The notes under the pieces are model-generated. The model worked only from the letters and a program-made list of their open reading frames with translations, did not search any database and was not told the origin of the DNA. Below are positions 9,608 through 18,588 of a DNA stretch of 43,018 bases, piece by piece. Position numbers and translations under genes: made by a program. Within the stretch, counting starts at the first letter, position 1. Every line of letters starts with the position of its first letter. Source of the DNA: Terrimonas sp. (GTDB taxonomy: Bacteria; Bacteroidota; Bacteroidia; Chitinophagales; Chitinophagaceae); assembly GCF_003075435.1 (NCBI RefSeq), contig NZ_QCZJ01000039.1, forward strand, positions 1-43,018, written 5' to 3'.

Positions 9608-9680
9608 AAAACAAATGTAATCAAATTTGCTTATATGTTTAAATGTTTTCCGGCATTATCTGTAGCAATGTATCCATCAA

Positions 9681-9813
9681 ATTTTCCCTATTGGCGGGTG
9701 TCTCCCATACACCAAAAACAGTCGCGGTAAGTTGCAGTACTCTCCTCTATACTTTATCTTATCTGCCCGGAAAATTGTGCTGGTATGTGAAGGCACATAC
9801 CAGTAGGGAAAAT
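9681..9813. repeat. MITE-like inverted-repeat element (133 bp)
   Basis: ATTTTCCCTATTGG (9681-9694) and CCAGTAGGGAAAAT (9800-9813) are inverted copies with one mismatch. Inside the right end is a perfect 10-bp hairpin (9780-9789 with 9794-9803, loop AAGG). The segment CACATACCAGTAGG also occurs next to the IS4-type transposase at 489-502, which suggests a non-autonomous relative of that IS. No clear target duplication was found. The hairpin could also end transcription of the leftward defence operon. Confidence 0.5.
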
Positions 9814-9868
9814 ATGTGATTTTAATTAAATTGTAACCTACTTAAGATACCTTCTTTTATAGGTATTA

Positions 9869-11638
9869 TCAAAAACTAAACCCAAACAGCTTTCCTTCAT
9901 CACCTGAGTCGTCGAGTGATAAACAAATCTGCTTTGGAGTAAATGTTTTTAAAATCTCCGAAGGAATATCATGTTCTATGGACGTTAATATGTATTGCAG
10001 ATTGTAGCGTGCGCAATAATCAATAACAAGGTTAATATAATTAGCTTTTTTTCTATTGTCAAGGCCTTCAAGTGCTCCATCATGATAAACAAAGCGATAA
10101 AATGATTGTTTATGATAAGCAACGAGTACAGCAATATCAAACGAAATACAAAGTAATTTTTGATATGTGTTTCCTTTTCCTTCAGCTGTTATATCTACCT
10201 CATTCTCTTTAGTTACTTCAACCTTAAATTCAACATTCCCTTGACTATTTTGCCGCATAAAAATAATCGCGGAAGAGTTAACGATATATTTAAAAATATT
10301 ATGGAATATGCGTCTTATTTCAGGATATACTTTATTAATATCGTTTTGATTAATTTCGGCATTAATGTCTTTAATTATGATTTCAAGTTTTTCTGTCAGC
10401 TTTTCAGTTGCTTCATTTAGTAACGCAATCTTGTCTATACTTTTCAATTTTTCATCAAGACGAGATATTTCTCCTTCGATCTTGGTTAAATCAATCTGAT
10501 AGCCTTTGAATTTTTTAAAAGAATCTTTATCCTTCAATACAGATAAGATTTCATTACGTTTATTGTTATAACGTAGTAGGTCGGCTCTAATAGCTTTTAG
10601 CTGCTCAGTTAATTCAATTATTTTTTCTTCCAGATATTTATTGCGTTCCGCAGTAATTCTTTTATTGAAGTCCTCAAGGTCTTTATAGTCTTTTATTAAA
10701 TTTTCTGGAAAGAAAATCTTGGACTCTTCATATATCTGTTTTAACTGGTTAATATCAAAGGAAACGTTTTGAGAAAATGATTCTTTCGTCTTATCAAGAT
10801 CAAATTCGAGTTTATATTCAATAGAATTAAGCTCCGAGATGCGCCTTTCCACATCTTCTACGAGTTCTTTATTTAATTTTCTTTCTTGCTGATAAAAATT
10901 AAAGTTGTCTATTTGTCGTTCAATATCTGCCTGCTCTGCTTTCTTTAAGGATATCGCCCCTCTGATTTTATCAACCTCATCGGAATCTACAGCAAATTTG
11001 GACTTTAAACCACTTATAAAAGTTTTTTGTTCGGCTATTTCAGTATCAGTATTGTATTTGCTTATTAGCAGATCTCCATTAAACCCAAGCATGTCAAACA
11101 TAAACGGTTTCCAATCTACATCTTTTCCTTTTGCAAACTTGGATAGTTGAAACACATCATGATAATCCTTTTGAGATCGGAGAAAGTATGTGACTGATTT
11201 TCTAAACCCCCATTTCTGCAGTACATCAAAGGATAAACATTCATTAAGTTTTTCTTCAGCTGCTGCAAAACTTAGATTTAAGTAATCCCACTCATTTTCA
11301 TCTAAAAGACTAACGGAAACATTCGTTTGTTTGAATGATATTTTACTTGGCGATGTTACAGATCTTCTAATCGTTAGATATTGTCCGCTATTTAATAAGA
11401 TTTCCAGATAAAATACATAGTCTGCAAATAACTCCTGATACTTCTTAAAAATATGATCCTCTGATAAATTTCTAAGTAACATGAAATCAATTACTGCAAT
11501 CAATGTTGTTTTGCCAAGATTATGTGAATCTTTATTGAGATCGAGCTTTTTAGTAACCTTTGCCAATACAATATTAAGCCCATCGTTGAATACAATGCTC
11601 TTAAACTTTTTATTGGCGTATAATTGACTCAATTTCAT
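9869..11638 (-). CDS. DUF2326 ABC-type ATPase (ABC-3C system)
   Basis: A 589-residue SMC/Rad50-like ATPase with a DUF2326 C-terminal domain. Residues about 15-55 hold an unusual P-loop (DSHNLGKTTL) after the beta strand IVFNDGLNIVLA. A long coiled coil occupies roughly residues 190-430 (many E/K heptads). The C-terminal ATPase half contains FVYHDGALEGLDNRKK (Walker-B/signature-like region) and ILTSIEHDIP. DUF2326 ATPases are the motor part of ABC-three-component systems, predicted to sense invading nucleic acid and drive a nuclease or other effector. The start overlaps the stop of the middle-component gene (TAATG), which implies coupled translation. Last gene of a four-gene leftward operon. 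Confidence 0.82.
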   Translation of the reverse strand: MKLSQLYANKKFKSIVFNDGLNIVLAKVTKKLDLNKDSHNLGKTTLIAVIDFMLLRNLSEDHIFKKYQELFADYVFYLEILLNSGQYLTIRRSVTSPSKISFKQTNVSVSLLDENEWDYLNLSFAAAEEKLNECLSFDVLQKWGFRKSVTYFLRSQKDYHDVFQLSKFAKGKDVDWKPFMFDMLGFNGDLLISKYNTDTEIAEQKTFISGLKSKFAVDSDEVDKIRGAISLKKAEQADIERQIDNFNFYQQERKLNKELVEDVERRISELNSIEYKLEFDLDKTKESFSQNVSFDINQLKQIYEESKIFFPENLIKDYKDLEDFNKRITAERNKYLEEKIIELTEQLKAIRADLLRYNNKRNEILSVLKDKDSFKKFKGYQIDLTKIEGEISRLDEKLKSIDKIALLNEATEKLTEKLEIIIKDINAEINQNDINKVYPEIRRIFHNIFKYIVNSSAIIFMRQNSQGNVEFKVEVTKENEVDITAEGKGNTYQKLLCISFDIAVLVAYHKQSFYRFVYHDGALEGLDNRKKANYINLVIDYCARYNLQYILTSIEHDIPSEILKTFTPKQICLSLDDSGDEGKLFGFSF

Positions 11639-11871
11639 TACAAATATTCTATTGTATCAATATCCTTTCGGTACTCAATTTTCCCTAATGCATACAAAAA
11701 ACTGAGTGTGGGAATGAAAACATCTTTAGCACTTTCTCCTCTTGCCAAAATTACTTTTTTAAGAAGTTCGTCATATTTGATTGCTCCATCTTCTTTAAGG
11801 GTGCTAATTATCAATCCACCCAAGTTAAGTACAGATAAATTTAAATTTAGATATTTATGGGGAGCTATCAT
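11638..11871 (-). CDS. ABC-3C system middle component (MC6-like)
   Basis: 77 residues starting MIAPHKYLNLNLSVLNLG, the typical opening of ABC-three-component middle component 6 proteins. The rest (IKYDELLKKVILARGESAKD...LSFLYALGKIEYRKD) looks like a small winged-helix fold that links effector and ATPase. I chose ATG at 11871, which overlaps the stop of the nuclease gene (ATGA), rather than an upstream TTG. Overlap on both sides shows a tightly coupled operon. Confidence 0.8.
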   Translation of the reverse strand: MIAPHKYLNLNLSVLNLGGLIISTLKEDGAIKYDELLKKVILARGESAKDVFIPTLSFLYALGKIEYRKDIDTIEYL

Positions 11872-12811
11872 TTTGTTTTTCCTATATCGCAATTGAAATA
11901 CATAAAATGTAAAAATACCCTTACAATACTTCGAATATCATGAAGTTTATCTGCGTTGTTCTCAACAACAAAGGTGACTAAATGTTCGATTAAATATTGA
12001 AATTCTGTAAATCTATCTCTTTCCAGCAATATTTTGGCTTTTAAATCGCTTACGGTATTACCATACATTCTGGTATACTTATCATTCTTAGGGTCCGTAA
12101 GAAATTGATCAATTTCTTTAAAGTATTGATTAGAATGACTTAAAAGAAAATCAAAATAATCCTTGCTGAGATTGTTCAGCTTATTTTTTTCGTCTTTAGC
12201 GATAACATCATAGCTTACAATATAGTCTGCGGCATTTTGCGAGATAGCTTTAGTCTGTTCTGAGAATACAATAATGACATCTCTTAAATCTTCCTCGTAA
12301 AAACGTAAAGGAGCTGCAAACCTATACAATCCAAACTTATCTGCAATAAAAGGAAAGTCTGTTAGGTATGTATCTAACTGTTCCGCCCTATTATCTCAAC
12401 ATTTTGAATGCCGAGTCCAGTTTGTAGCTGCTCAATAATGATAGGATGCACACCTCCAGGCAATTTTCTGTTAGTAAAAAGCAAATAGCAGTCAAATGGT
12501 GTATCTGCTTTTATCTCATTAAGCCTAACAATTTCTTTGACTAGAATTGAGGTTTTGTTTACTGAAAAATCATTATCACTACAACTTGCATTTAATGTCT
12601 TTGTGTGTTTCGCCTGCAAATTAAATGTACCTGACCACGGTGCAGACTGAGAGGGAAATTTTTCAGCTGTTCCGGTAAACCAACTATCCTTCGCGCCGTC
12701 TTTTCCTATAGAAAATGTTTTGCAGCCAATTCCTAAAATTTCCTTGGCTACCCGAATAACTAGTTCTTCAAACTCCTCATCCGATAAATTCTCATAAGGG
12801 AAATAGTTCAT
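11868..12811 (-). pseudogene. ABC-3C nuclease/effector gene, 1-base frameshift
   Basis: The first 143 codons form a restriction-endonuclease-like domain. Visible PD-(D/E)XK candidates are Glu15, Asp38 in IGKDGAKDSWF, and Gln66/Lys68 in FNLQAKHTK. Reading then shifts at about 12383-12386. With one base restored, the frame runs on as REQLDTYLTDFPFIADKFGL into a 153-residue helical C-terminal domain (YRFAAPLRFYEEDLRDVI...) and ends TGA at 11868-11870, giving 314 residues in total. The C-terminal half has no own ATG at its start. Alternatives are a recent inactivating deletion, a sequencing error or recoding; there is no slippery homopolymer at the site. Neighbours are intact. Confidence 0.8.
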
Positions 12812-12846
12812 CTTTAAGCAGTAATGGTTATTTACAATCGTATTTT

Positions 12847-13263
12847 TTATTTCACTTTCTCCAAAAGTTTCTGCAAAAGCTCCATTTTCTCCTTTTCGGA
12901 CTGTAACAACCGCTCATACAACTTTCTATTCTCTGCTATTTCTTCTGCCCATTTATCTAAAGGATTAAAGTTGCATTTATAATTTATAGTTGGCCCTGCA
13001 TTGACCACAGAGCTATCAAAATTATTCTGAATATTGTGAATTGCAGTTTCCTCATCAAAATTCTTAATCGCTTCCACCGGTACTTTCAATACTTTGGCAA
13101 CCTGTTCCAGCAGTTCAGGTTCAATAGCTTCCTTTTGTTCGAGTAAGGATATTTTACGCTGGTTCCAGTCATCACCTAATTCATTGGCCAAAGCTTCCTG
13201 CTTAATGCCCAACATTTCGCGGAACCGCTTAATATTTCTTCCCTGGTGTATTGTTTTTTCCAT
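12847..13263 (-). CDS. XRE-family transcriptional regulator
   Basis: 138 residues. The N-terminal half (residues 9-68, IKRFREMLGIKQEALANELG...ISLLEQKEAIEPELLEQVAKVLKV) is a Cro/CI helix-turn-helix. The C-terminal half (NFNPLDKWAEEIAENRKLYERLLQSEKEKMELLQKLLEKVK) is a predicted coiled coil, an arrangement common in Bacteroidota. It is the first gene of the leftward ABC-3C operon, 35 bp before the nuclease, and sits next to repeat copy R1, so it may control both this operon and the divergent HEPN cassette. That regulatory role is inference. Confidence 0.82.
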   Translation of the reverse strand: MEKTIHQGRNIKRFREMLGIKQEALANELGDDWNQRKISLLEQKEAIEPELLEQVAKVLKVPVEAIKNFDEETAIHNIQNNFDSSVVNAGPTINYKCNFNPLDKWAEEIAENRKLYERLLQSEKEKMELLQKLLEKVK

Positions 13264-13286
13264 AACTTAAAATTATTGTTGCCGTT

Positions 13287-13396
13287 GTTGCACAAATATA
13301 ATAAATACCCCTGCTACAATAGCCGGTAATTTACCGGGCTACCTCAATATTATACCGGCTTTTCATATTGCTTAGCGGCATACTTGTTTGGATATT
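13287..13396 (+). repeat. Repeat R1, first copy of the cassette promoter repeat
   Basis: About 110 bp that is closely similar to 14821-14933. Both begin GTTGCACAAATA, share a GGTAATTTACC palindrome (here extended to CCGGTAATTTACCGG) and the block ATACCGGCTTTTCATATTGC. Each copy lies upstream of a rightward gene pair that ends in a HEPN gene. Possible roles are a shared promoter/operator or a duplicated mobile boundary. Confidence 0.75.
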
Positions 13397-13471
13397 CACG
13401 CTTCAACCAGTGTTTGCGGGTAAAACATAACACTTGTTTTTATCGCCATCCAATCAGCAATATATCTGCTC

Positions 13472-13927
13472 ATGAAAAAAACAATCCGGAAAACAAAAAA
13501 AAGAAACCCAAAGCCTGAGTTAAAATGGCAGGTAGGGGAATATGCACGTCACGCGGAGTTTCATTTTATACTGCCCTATGGATTTCTTTTAATCTGCCGC
13601 CTGTTAGATAAAACGCCGGAACGCATGATCTACGACTTTATGGTTAATGCCGGCGGAACAAACCTGAAAGAAGAAGGCAATATTGCATCAAAAGAACACC
13701 TGAGAAACTATTTTATCGCACAGGGCTACGGGCAGCACCATTATACTGAAACTGATATCAGCAATATGTTTAAAGAACTGGATGCTGTAGGAAGTTTATT
13801 TCCCTGGAACGGCGGTAATAAAATGATTGACCTATACGCCAAATGGAGAAACAAACATTACCGGTTCTGGTTTAAACAGTGGTACTATAAGATCAGGAGA
13901 AAACTACCAAAAAAAAAGGAAGATTGA
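13472..13927 (+). CDS. Conserved-looking hypothetical protein
   Basis: 151 residues; I do not recognise the family. The N terminus is very basic (MKKTIRKTKKRNPKPELK), the middle has HAEFHFILPYGFLLICRLLDKTPERMIYDFM and GYGQHHYTETDISNMFKELDAV, and the C terminus is rich in W, Y, R and K. The composition fits a soluble nucleic-acid-associated protein but no catalytic motif is evident. Its stop overlaps the TTG start of the HEPN gene (TTGA), so the two are translated together. Confidence 0.65.
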   Translation: MKKTIRKTKKRNPKPELKWQVGEYARHAEFHFILPYGFLLICRLLDKTPERMIYDFMVNAGGTNLKEEGNIASKEHLRNYFIAQGYGQHHYTETDISNMFKELDAVGSLFPWNGGNKMIDLYAKWRNKHYRFWFKQWYYKIRRKLPKKKED

Positions 13928-14796
13928 GACCATTTACTATATACCATCTTTTCAAAAATGCTTTCACCACATTGCATCAGGCTTTAACGGATGCTATGGT
14001 TAAAGAATTAAACCCGGAGATGATACTGCTGCTTGGTGCATCCGTGAACCGCCGAAGAACGGAAAGCATATTTCAGCAGGAGAGCCCGACTGCCCAATAT
14101 ATTTCAGGTTGCTTTTTGCTCATGTTGATAGCAGATGCGGATGGTAAACCACTGTATGAATGGCAGGACAGGGTAGAAACCATTTGTAAAAATGTGTTGC
14201 CGGTAACAGCTATTGTTTTGCCAACAACTACGCTCAACCAGTGGTCAGAGCAAGGACATTTGTTTTCCCGCCATGTGCAAGTGTCTGCCCTCGTGATATA
14301 TGACGCAGGGAGGTTTAGCATGCCGAAAAATATTACACCAGTTAGTGAGGAGGTAATAAAGCAATTGCATAAAGATCACCAGGAAGGCATTACACGAGCA
14401 TGGGTGTTTCTGACAGGTGCGGAGTTTTTTAGCCGCCAAAACCAAAACGCAATGGCAGCATTTATGCTGCACCAGTCGGCAGAACAGGCTTTGCATACTT
14501 TAATAAGCGTTGCCACAGGCTATAAAACCACTACCCATAATATTGACAGGCTGCTGCGTTATGGCGCACTGGTATCTTATCAACTACCCGATATATTCCC
14601 CAGAAATACCGATAAAGAAAAACAGCTCTTCCAGGTGTTGCAGGAAGCCTACCTGGCTTCAAGATATAAAGACAGTTATAGTGTTACCTCCGAAGATGTA
14701 TATACACTCATAACAAGAATAAAAACGGTAATAGCAATAGCGGAACTTTCCGGTAAGCAGGCTATCACAAAACATCTTCGATCCCTCTCCCAATAA
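13924..14796 (+). CDS. HEPN-domain protein with degenerate nucleotidyltransferase-like N terminus
   Basis: 290 residues. The C-terminal half is a HEPN domain: AAFMLHQSAEQALHTLI (near 180) is the family helix, and ASRYKDSYSVT (near 240) is where HEPN proteins have R-x4-6-H. Here the His is missing, so RNase activity is doubtful. Residues about 20-140 resemble a MNT-type domain (MILLLGASVNRRR in the place of GSxxxG) without the usual Asp pair. TTG at 13924 is preferred over ATG at 13996: it overlaps the previous stop and gives the same N-terminal length as the paralogue at 16221. HEPN/MNT proteins commonly act in toxin-antitoxin or antiviral systems; here both domains are fused. Confidence 0.75.
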   Translation: MRPFTIYHLFKNAFTTLHQALTDAMVKELNPEMILLLGASVNRRRTESIFQQESPTAQYISGCFLLMLIADADGKPLYEWQDRVETICKNVLPVTAIVLPTTTLNQWSEQGHLFSRHVQVSALVIYDAGRFSMPKNITPVSEEVIKQLHKDHQEGITRAWVFLTGAEFFSRQNQNAMAAFMLHQSAEQALHTLISVATGYKTTTHNIDRLLRYGALVSYQLPDIFPRNTDKEKQLFQVLQEAYLASRYKDSYSVTSEDVYTLITRIKTVIAIAELSGKQAITKHLRSLSQ

Positions 14797-14820
14797 TTTA
14801 AAATGATAACGGTACTAATT

Positions 14821-14933
14821 GTTGCACAAATAGAAATGCATATTTCCTGCTATGATAGGCAGGTAATTTACCGGCTTACCTCATTATAATACCGGCTTTT
14901 CATATTGCTTACCGGTATGGCTGTTCGGATATT
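14821..14933 (+). repeat. Repeat R2, second copy of the cassette promoter repeat
   Basis: 113 bp resembling R1 (13287-13396). It holds a perfect inverted repeat ATACCGG (14889-14895) / CCGGTAT (14912-14918) with a 16-bp spacer that is also conserved in R1, plus the GGTAATTTACC palindrome. It ends 22 bp before the SWIM-protein start. Confidence 0.75.
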
Positions 14934-14955
14934 GAGCATACAAAAACTCATCATC

Positions 14956-16218
14956 ATGAAAACATCCGAAAATTTTACCAATACTACAAACAACCTTCAT
15001 TCATCATCTGAGCCATTTACACTTTACCTGGATGATGAACCCTATATACTTACTAAATCAGCCATTAAAGAACAATTAGACCCAGGAATTCAGCGAAGCA
15101 AAGAAGCGTTTTGGCCTTCTCATATAAAATTGTTGTCACAATCAGGGCAAACTTTAATACTTCAATTAAAAGATAAAAAAACAGTACAGCAAATAACGGT
15201 GCTGATGGAACCGGATAAGCTACAGTTCTCCTGCAATTGCAACACAATGGTTAAAACAGTTTGCATTCATGTATGCAGAACCCTGAGCAGATTGCTGCCA
15301 TCAAACAGCACAGATTATTTTGAACAGTACAGCCCACAGGGCATTGGCTCCATTGCTGTAAAGCATCCTGCATACTTTGATAAACATACAAGCAGTACGT
15401 TTATAACGTATAGCCCCAAAAAGCGGGAAGAAGATATTTACCGGTTCTCCCAAACTGAGCTATCATATCTCACCGCAGATCATTTTAAACTACCTGCTTC
15501 AACACCTAAACCCATCCGCGATAAAGAAGCGCTGTTTATTATACTCACCAGCTATAGAAGAGAAAGGCTTCCTGCTATTATACCCTGTGCCGGTTTATTA
15601 ACCAAAGATAGAGAGGGGATAAAACAGTTTCTTCCCTTTCTTTCAGGAGCAGATAAAAAAGATGGATTAATGACGGGTGATCAGCATCAGCTTACCAGCC
15701 TTGGGCTTGCCATGTGGAAGCTGGTAGAAAAACTGCCGGGCAGCTTCAGGGATATTACAGCAGAACATGAAGAAGAGCTACTGCAACTTTTTACACTATG
15801 GGAAGAAGCCTTACCAATACTATCCCGGCAACAAAGATTATATAGCTACCGTCTTGGATGGGTGAGAGATTTAAAACGCCCACCCCATAAGCAGGATATG
15901 TATTCCTGCCGGATATCAATGGAGAGACCGGTTTTAAGCTTTGTACTGAAAGACTGTGGAGCCTGTTATCATTTCTACCCGGAACTGCATGTAAGAGGCA
16001 AATGTCTTTCAGGGTTCCTGCATAATGAACCATTTATTGTTTCGCTCAATGCTGTGTATTATTTACTCTCTTCCCTGCGTGATGCCGCACTGGTAGAACT
16101 GGTGGAGAAGCAGATTGTGTTTAAAGAACAGTTTGCACAATTTGAGCAGGAGATATTAGCACCTATTAAAGCGCATTACAAAGTAAACCTCATTACTCAA
16201 AAACCTAAACGCAAATAA
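14956..16218 (+). CDS. SWIM zinc-finger protein
   Basis: 420 residues from ATG 14956 (earlier TTG/ATG codons lie inside the repeat and are less likely). A SWIM zinc finger of the form CxCx7CxH is seen at Cys93, Cys95, Cys103 and His105. In bacteria such fingers usually form the N terminus of SNF2-type helicases or DNA-associated proteins; here no helicase motifs follow. The remaining ~300 residues are not recognised. Two bases separate its stop from the next HEPN gene, so they form a pair similar to the 13472/13924 pair. Confidence 0.7.
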   Translation: MKTSENFTNTTNNLHSSSEPFTLYLDDEPYILTKSAIKEQLDPGIQRSKEAFWPSHIKLLSQSGQTLILQLKDKKTVQQITVLMEPDKLQFSCNCNTMVKTVCIHVCRTLSRLLPSNSTDYFEQYSPQGIGSIAVKHPAYFDKHTSSTFITYSPKKREEDIYRFSQTELSYLTADHFKLPASTPKPIRDKEALFIILTSYRRERLPAIIPCAGLLTKDREGIKQFLPFLSGADKKDGLMTGDQHQLTSLGLAMWKLVEKLPGSFRDITAEHEEELLQLFTLWEEALPILSRQQRLYSYRLGWVRDLKRPPHKQDMYSCRISMERPVLSFVLKDCGACYHFYPELHVRGKCLSGFLHNEPFIVSLNAVYYLLSSLRDAALVELVEKQIVFKEQFAQFEQEILAPIKAHYKVNLITQKPKRK

Positions 16219-16220
16219 CC

Positions 16221-17073
16221 ATGCTATCCGCTATTGAAGAAACACAAACAAAAAATGTAAGTGTATACCAGGAGATAATAGCGACCATAACAAGTCTTGT
16301 GCCTGCTGATGCTGTTTACCTGCTTGGTGAAAGACATGCAGGCTGTAGCAGCAATAGCATTTTCTACACCGGAAGGAAACAGGAAAATGAAAGGCTTTCT
16401 TTCCTGTATCTCCTTATTATTGCTAACCTTATCAATAAGGCTGCCCACGAATGGCAGGATCAGTTGGAAGCACATTGTAAAAAAATAATCCCCTGCACAA
16501 CGATCGTACTTAATACAGAAAACTTTCAGCATTGGATTAGAGAAGGACATCCCTTTGTGTGTCATGTATTGAAAACTGCCATGTGCATTCAACAGTCAGA
16601 GGGATTTATAAATAATGCGGGCATCGTTCCTCGATACCTGCCATCAATGGCAGAATCTATATTAGCAGAAGGCTTGAATATGTATACAGAGTTTATGGCA
16701 GCCGCAGAACTGTTCAGGGTTAGAAAGCAAAACCGGTTAGCCTGTTTTATGTTGCACCAGGCAACAGAGCTTGGATTGAATAGCATTCTTAAAGCTGGTA
16801 CTGGTTTTCATTACCGACCGCACACATAATATTGAAAGGCTGATTATCTATACCAGTCTTGTTCATGAGGAACTCTTTTACTGGATTAACGGTGCAGAAA
16901 AGGAAAGAAAATTATTACACAAATTGCAACAGGCATATTCTGGTTCGAGGTATGAGGAAAGTTTTGCGGTAAGCACCTGCGAACTCACCGACATCAAAGC
17001 ACTCGTACAACAACTCAACACATATTTCTTAAAAGAGAAAAAGGTGTTGATGACTTCAGTTTGTGAAGAGTGA
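16221..17073 (+). pseudogene. HEPN-domain gene broken by a 4-bp duplication
   Basis: Paralogue of the 13924 gene. The first frame ends at 16829 after ...KAGTGFHYRPHT. In the frame that follows, the sequence goes on with RTHNIERLIIYTSLVHEE and ends TGA at 17071-17073. The partner gene reads TGYKTTTHNIDRLLRYGALV at the same place, so the break is clear. The cause is a tandem ACCG duplication (16813-16816 and 16817-16820); removing one copy restores TGFHYRTHN in exact register. The lost part holds the second half of the HEPN domain (SGSRYEESFAVS). It is therefore probably inactive, unless the repeat number varies in the population. Confidence 0.85.
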
Positions 17074-17162
17074 GCAACGCAGGAGTCAGGAATGGTAACA
17101 TGAGCAATTACTATTAGATTTGTATATAATACTCTGCGAAATTTTTTATTTTCCATTTTAAA

Positions 17163-17400
17163 ATGAATGGTATTGAATTTAATGCGGAAGCCAATGTAGA
17201 TTCAAATCGTTACCCGGTATACTATCACATAAGAACAGCAAATTTGCTCTTTGATTTTTTTCCAAAAAAACCGCGGATGGTTCTATCCTTTGGTTGGACG
17301 AACCCGTGATGCCTTTGATCCAAACTATTGGCGAGGCTATTGCTGATTACGAAATGAATTGGTAGTTGATATTAATGTAAGTGTAAGTGAAGGTTTTTGA
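17163..17400 (+). pseudogene. Decayed gene fragment of unknown family
   Basis: ATG at 17163 opens NGIEFNAEANVDSNRYPVYY...LFDFFPKK. After an A7 run near 17263-17269 the protein-like sequence continues one frame over (RGWFYPLVGRTRDAFDPN, YWRGYC), meets a TGA at 17344-17346, and goes on LRNELVVDINVSVSEGF to a stop at 17398-17400. One frameshift and one stop make it a remnant. The family is not recognised. Confidence 0.45.
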
Positions 17401-17611
17401 ATATCCAATTTTGCTAAACAGCTATTATTGTGTCAAAGGAATATGACAATTGCACTTGAAATACATCTTAAATAAATTTTTGTTGAACGATATATTAATT
17501 ATGGGATTACTGTAATAATAAAAGATTTTTCAAATTTCAAATATCAACAAACCTAAATTTGTAATGCTCATTGCCAAAAATAGATTCTCTTGTAATTTGA
17601 ACAGGTATATA

Positions 17612-18250
17612 TTAATCTAGTCCGGGAATTAATATTCTTTTTTCAAGTGCATATTTTATTAACCCGATGGTTGTTTTGGTATTTGTTTTTTCTTTTAATT
17701 GATGTTTAATTTTTTCGATTGTGCTTATGCTTAAACACATGGTGGACGACATCTCTTCGCTGGTTTTTTCCTGCCATAGAAGTTGCAGAATTCTAATTTC
17801 TGTCACATTTAATTCTATCTTTTGATATGCGAAATAGAATTTATTTTGATAAATTTTGCCTTCTGCTGCAGAATGGATGGCCTCATTTAATTCTTCAGTA
17901 TCTGATGTTTTCGAAACAAAGCCGAATGCACCTAAATCAAAAATAGTATTAATTACTTTTTGATCGGTCGAAGCAGATAAAATGATAACTCGTATTGATG
18001 GATATAATTCTGATAACATTTTTAAAGTCTCTCTTCCGTCCAATTTATACGAAAACAGATCGAGTAAGAGTACATTAATGTCGATAAACTTTTTTTTTAA
18101 TTCTTTAAACAATATATCACCATCTGTAACATCAAGTACCACTGAAAAAAAGGGCGACTGATTAATATAGTTCTTAAATGTCTCCCTTACCAGTGTATGG
18201 TCTTCTACAATGGCAATTTTAATAGCATTCGTTTTTGTTGACGAAAACAT
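17612..18250 (-). CDS. NarL/LuxR-type response regulator
   Basis: 212 residues. Receiver domain: IKIAIVEDHTLVRETF with acidic residues Glu16/Asp17, phosphoacceptor Asp64 in VLLLDLFSYKLDG, and the conserved Lys in FVSKTSD. C-terminal LuxR-type HTH: ELNVTEIRILQLLWQEKTSEEMSSTMCLSISTIEKIKHQLKEK. I chose ATG at 18250 over the TTG at 18259. No histidine kinase is next to it. It is divergent from the peptide-export locus across a 338-bp region with repeated motifs, and is the likely regulator of that locus (inference). Confidence 0.9.
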   Translation of the reverse strand: MFSSTKTNAIKIAIVEDHTLVRETFKNYINQSPFFSVVLDVTDGDILFKELKKKFIDINVLLLDLFSYKLDGRETLKMLSELYPSIRVIILSASTDQKVINTIFDLGAFGFVSKTSDTEELNEAIHSAAEGKIYQNKFYFAYQKIELNVTEIRILQLLWQEKTSEEMSSTMCLSISTIEKIKHQLKEKTNTKTTIGLIKYALEKRILIPGLD

Positions 18251-18434
18251 AGTAAGCAAACAGTTTAAAAATATGGAAACCCGTAAAAAATATATGGATT
18301 TCCTTTCAGTCGGAACGCAGTGAAGTTAATAATTTTATTTAACAAACCGTTTTCATATCAACCCTATAGCATTGGTTAACACCATTTGCGGCGATTTGAA
18401 TCACTCGCAACAAAATGCTATATGAAGTTATCGG

Positions 18435-18529
18435 CTTTAGTCCAAGACTTTAGCTTCTACTATTTTTCAGATTGAGAGAAAGTAAAATGTAAAAACATGA
18501 CGAAGTCACCATTCGACTTTTAGTCGTCA
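18435..18529. promoter_or_regulatory. Repeats in the divergent promoter region
   Basis: CTTTAG occurs at 18435-18440 and 18448-18453. Further on, TGACGA (18498-18503) and TCGTCA (18524-18529) are inverted, enclosing a nested AAGTC/GACTT pair (18503-18507, 18515-18519). The position between the response regulator and the VKOR gene fits binding sites for that regulator. No convincing -33/-7 promoter could be fixed. Confidence 0.35.
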
Positions 18530-18588
18530 AACCAAACTAGGGATTTTCAATTCATAGTATTTTAGTAACTTAATCTAATTGTTAACTT

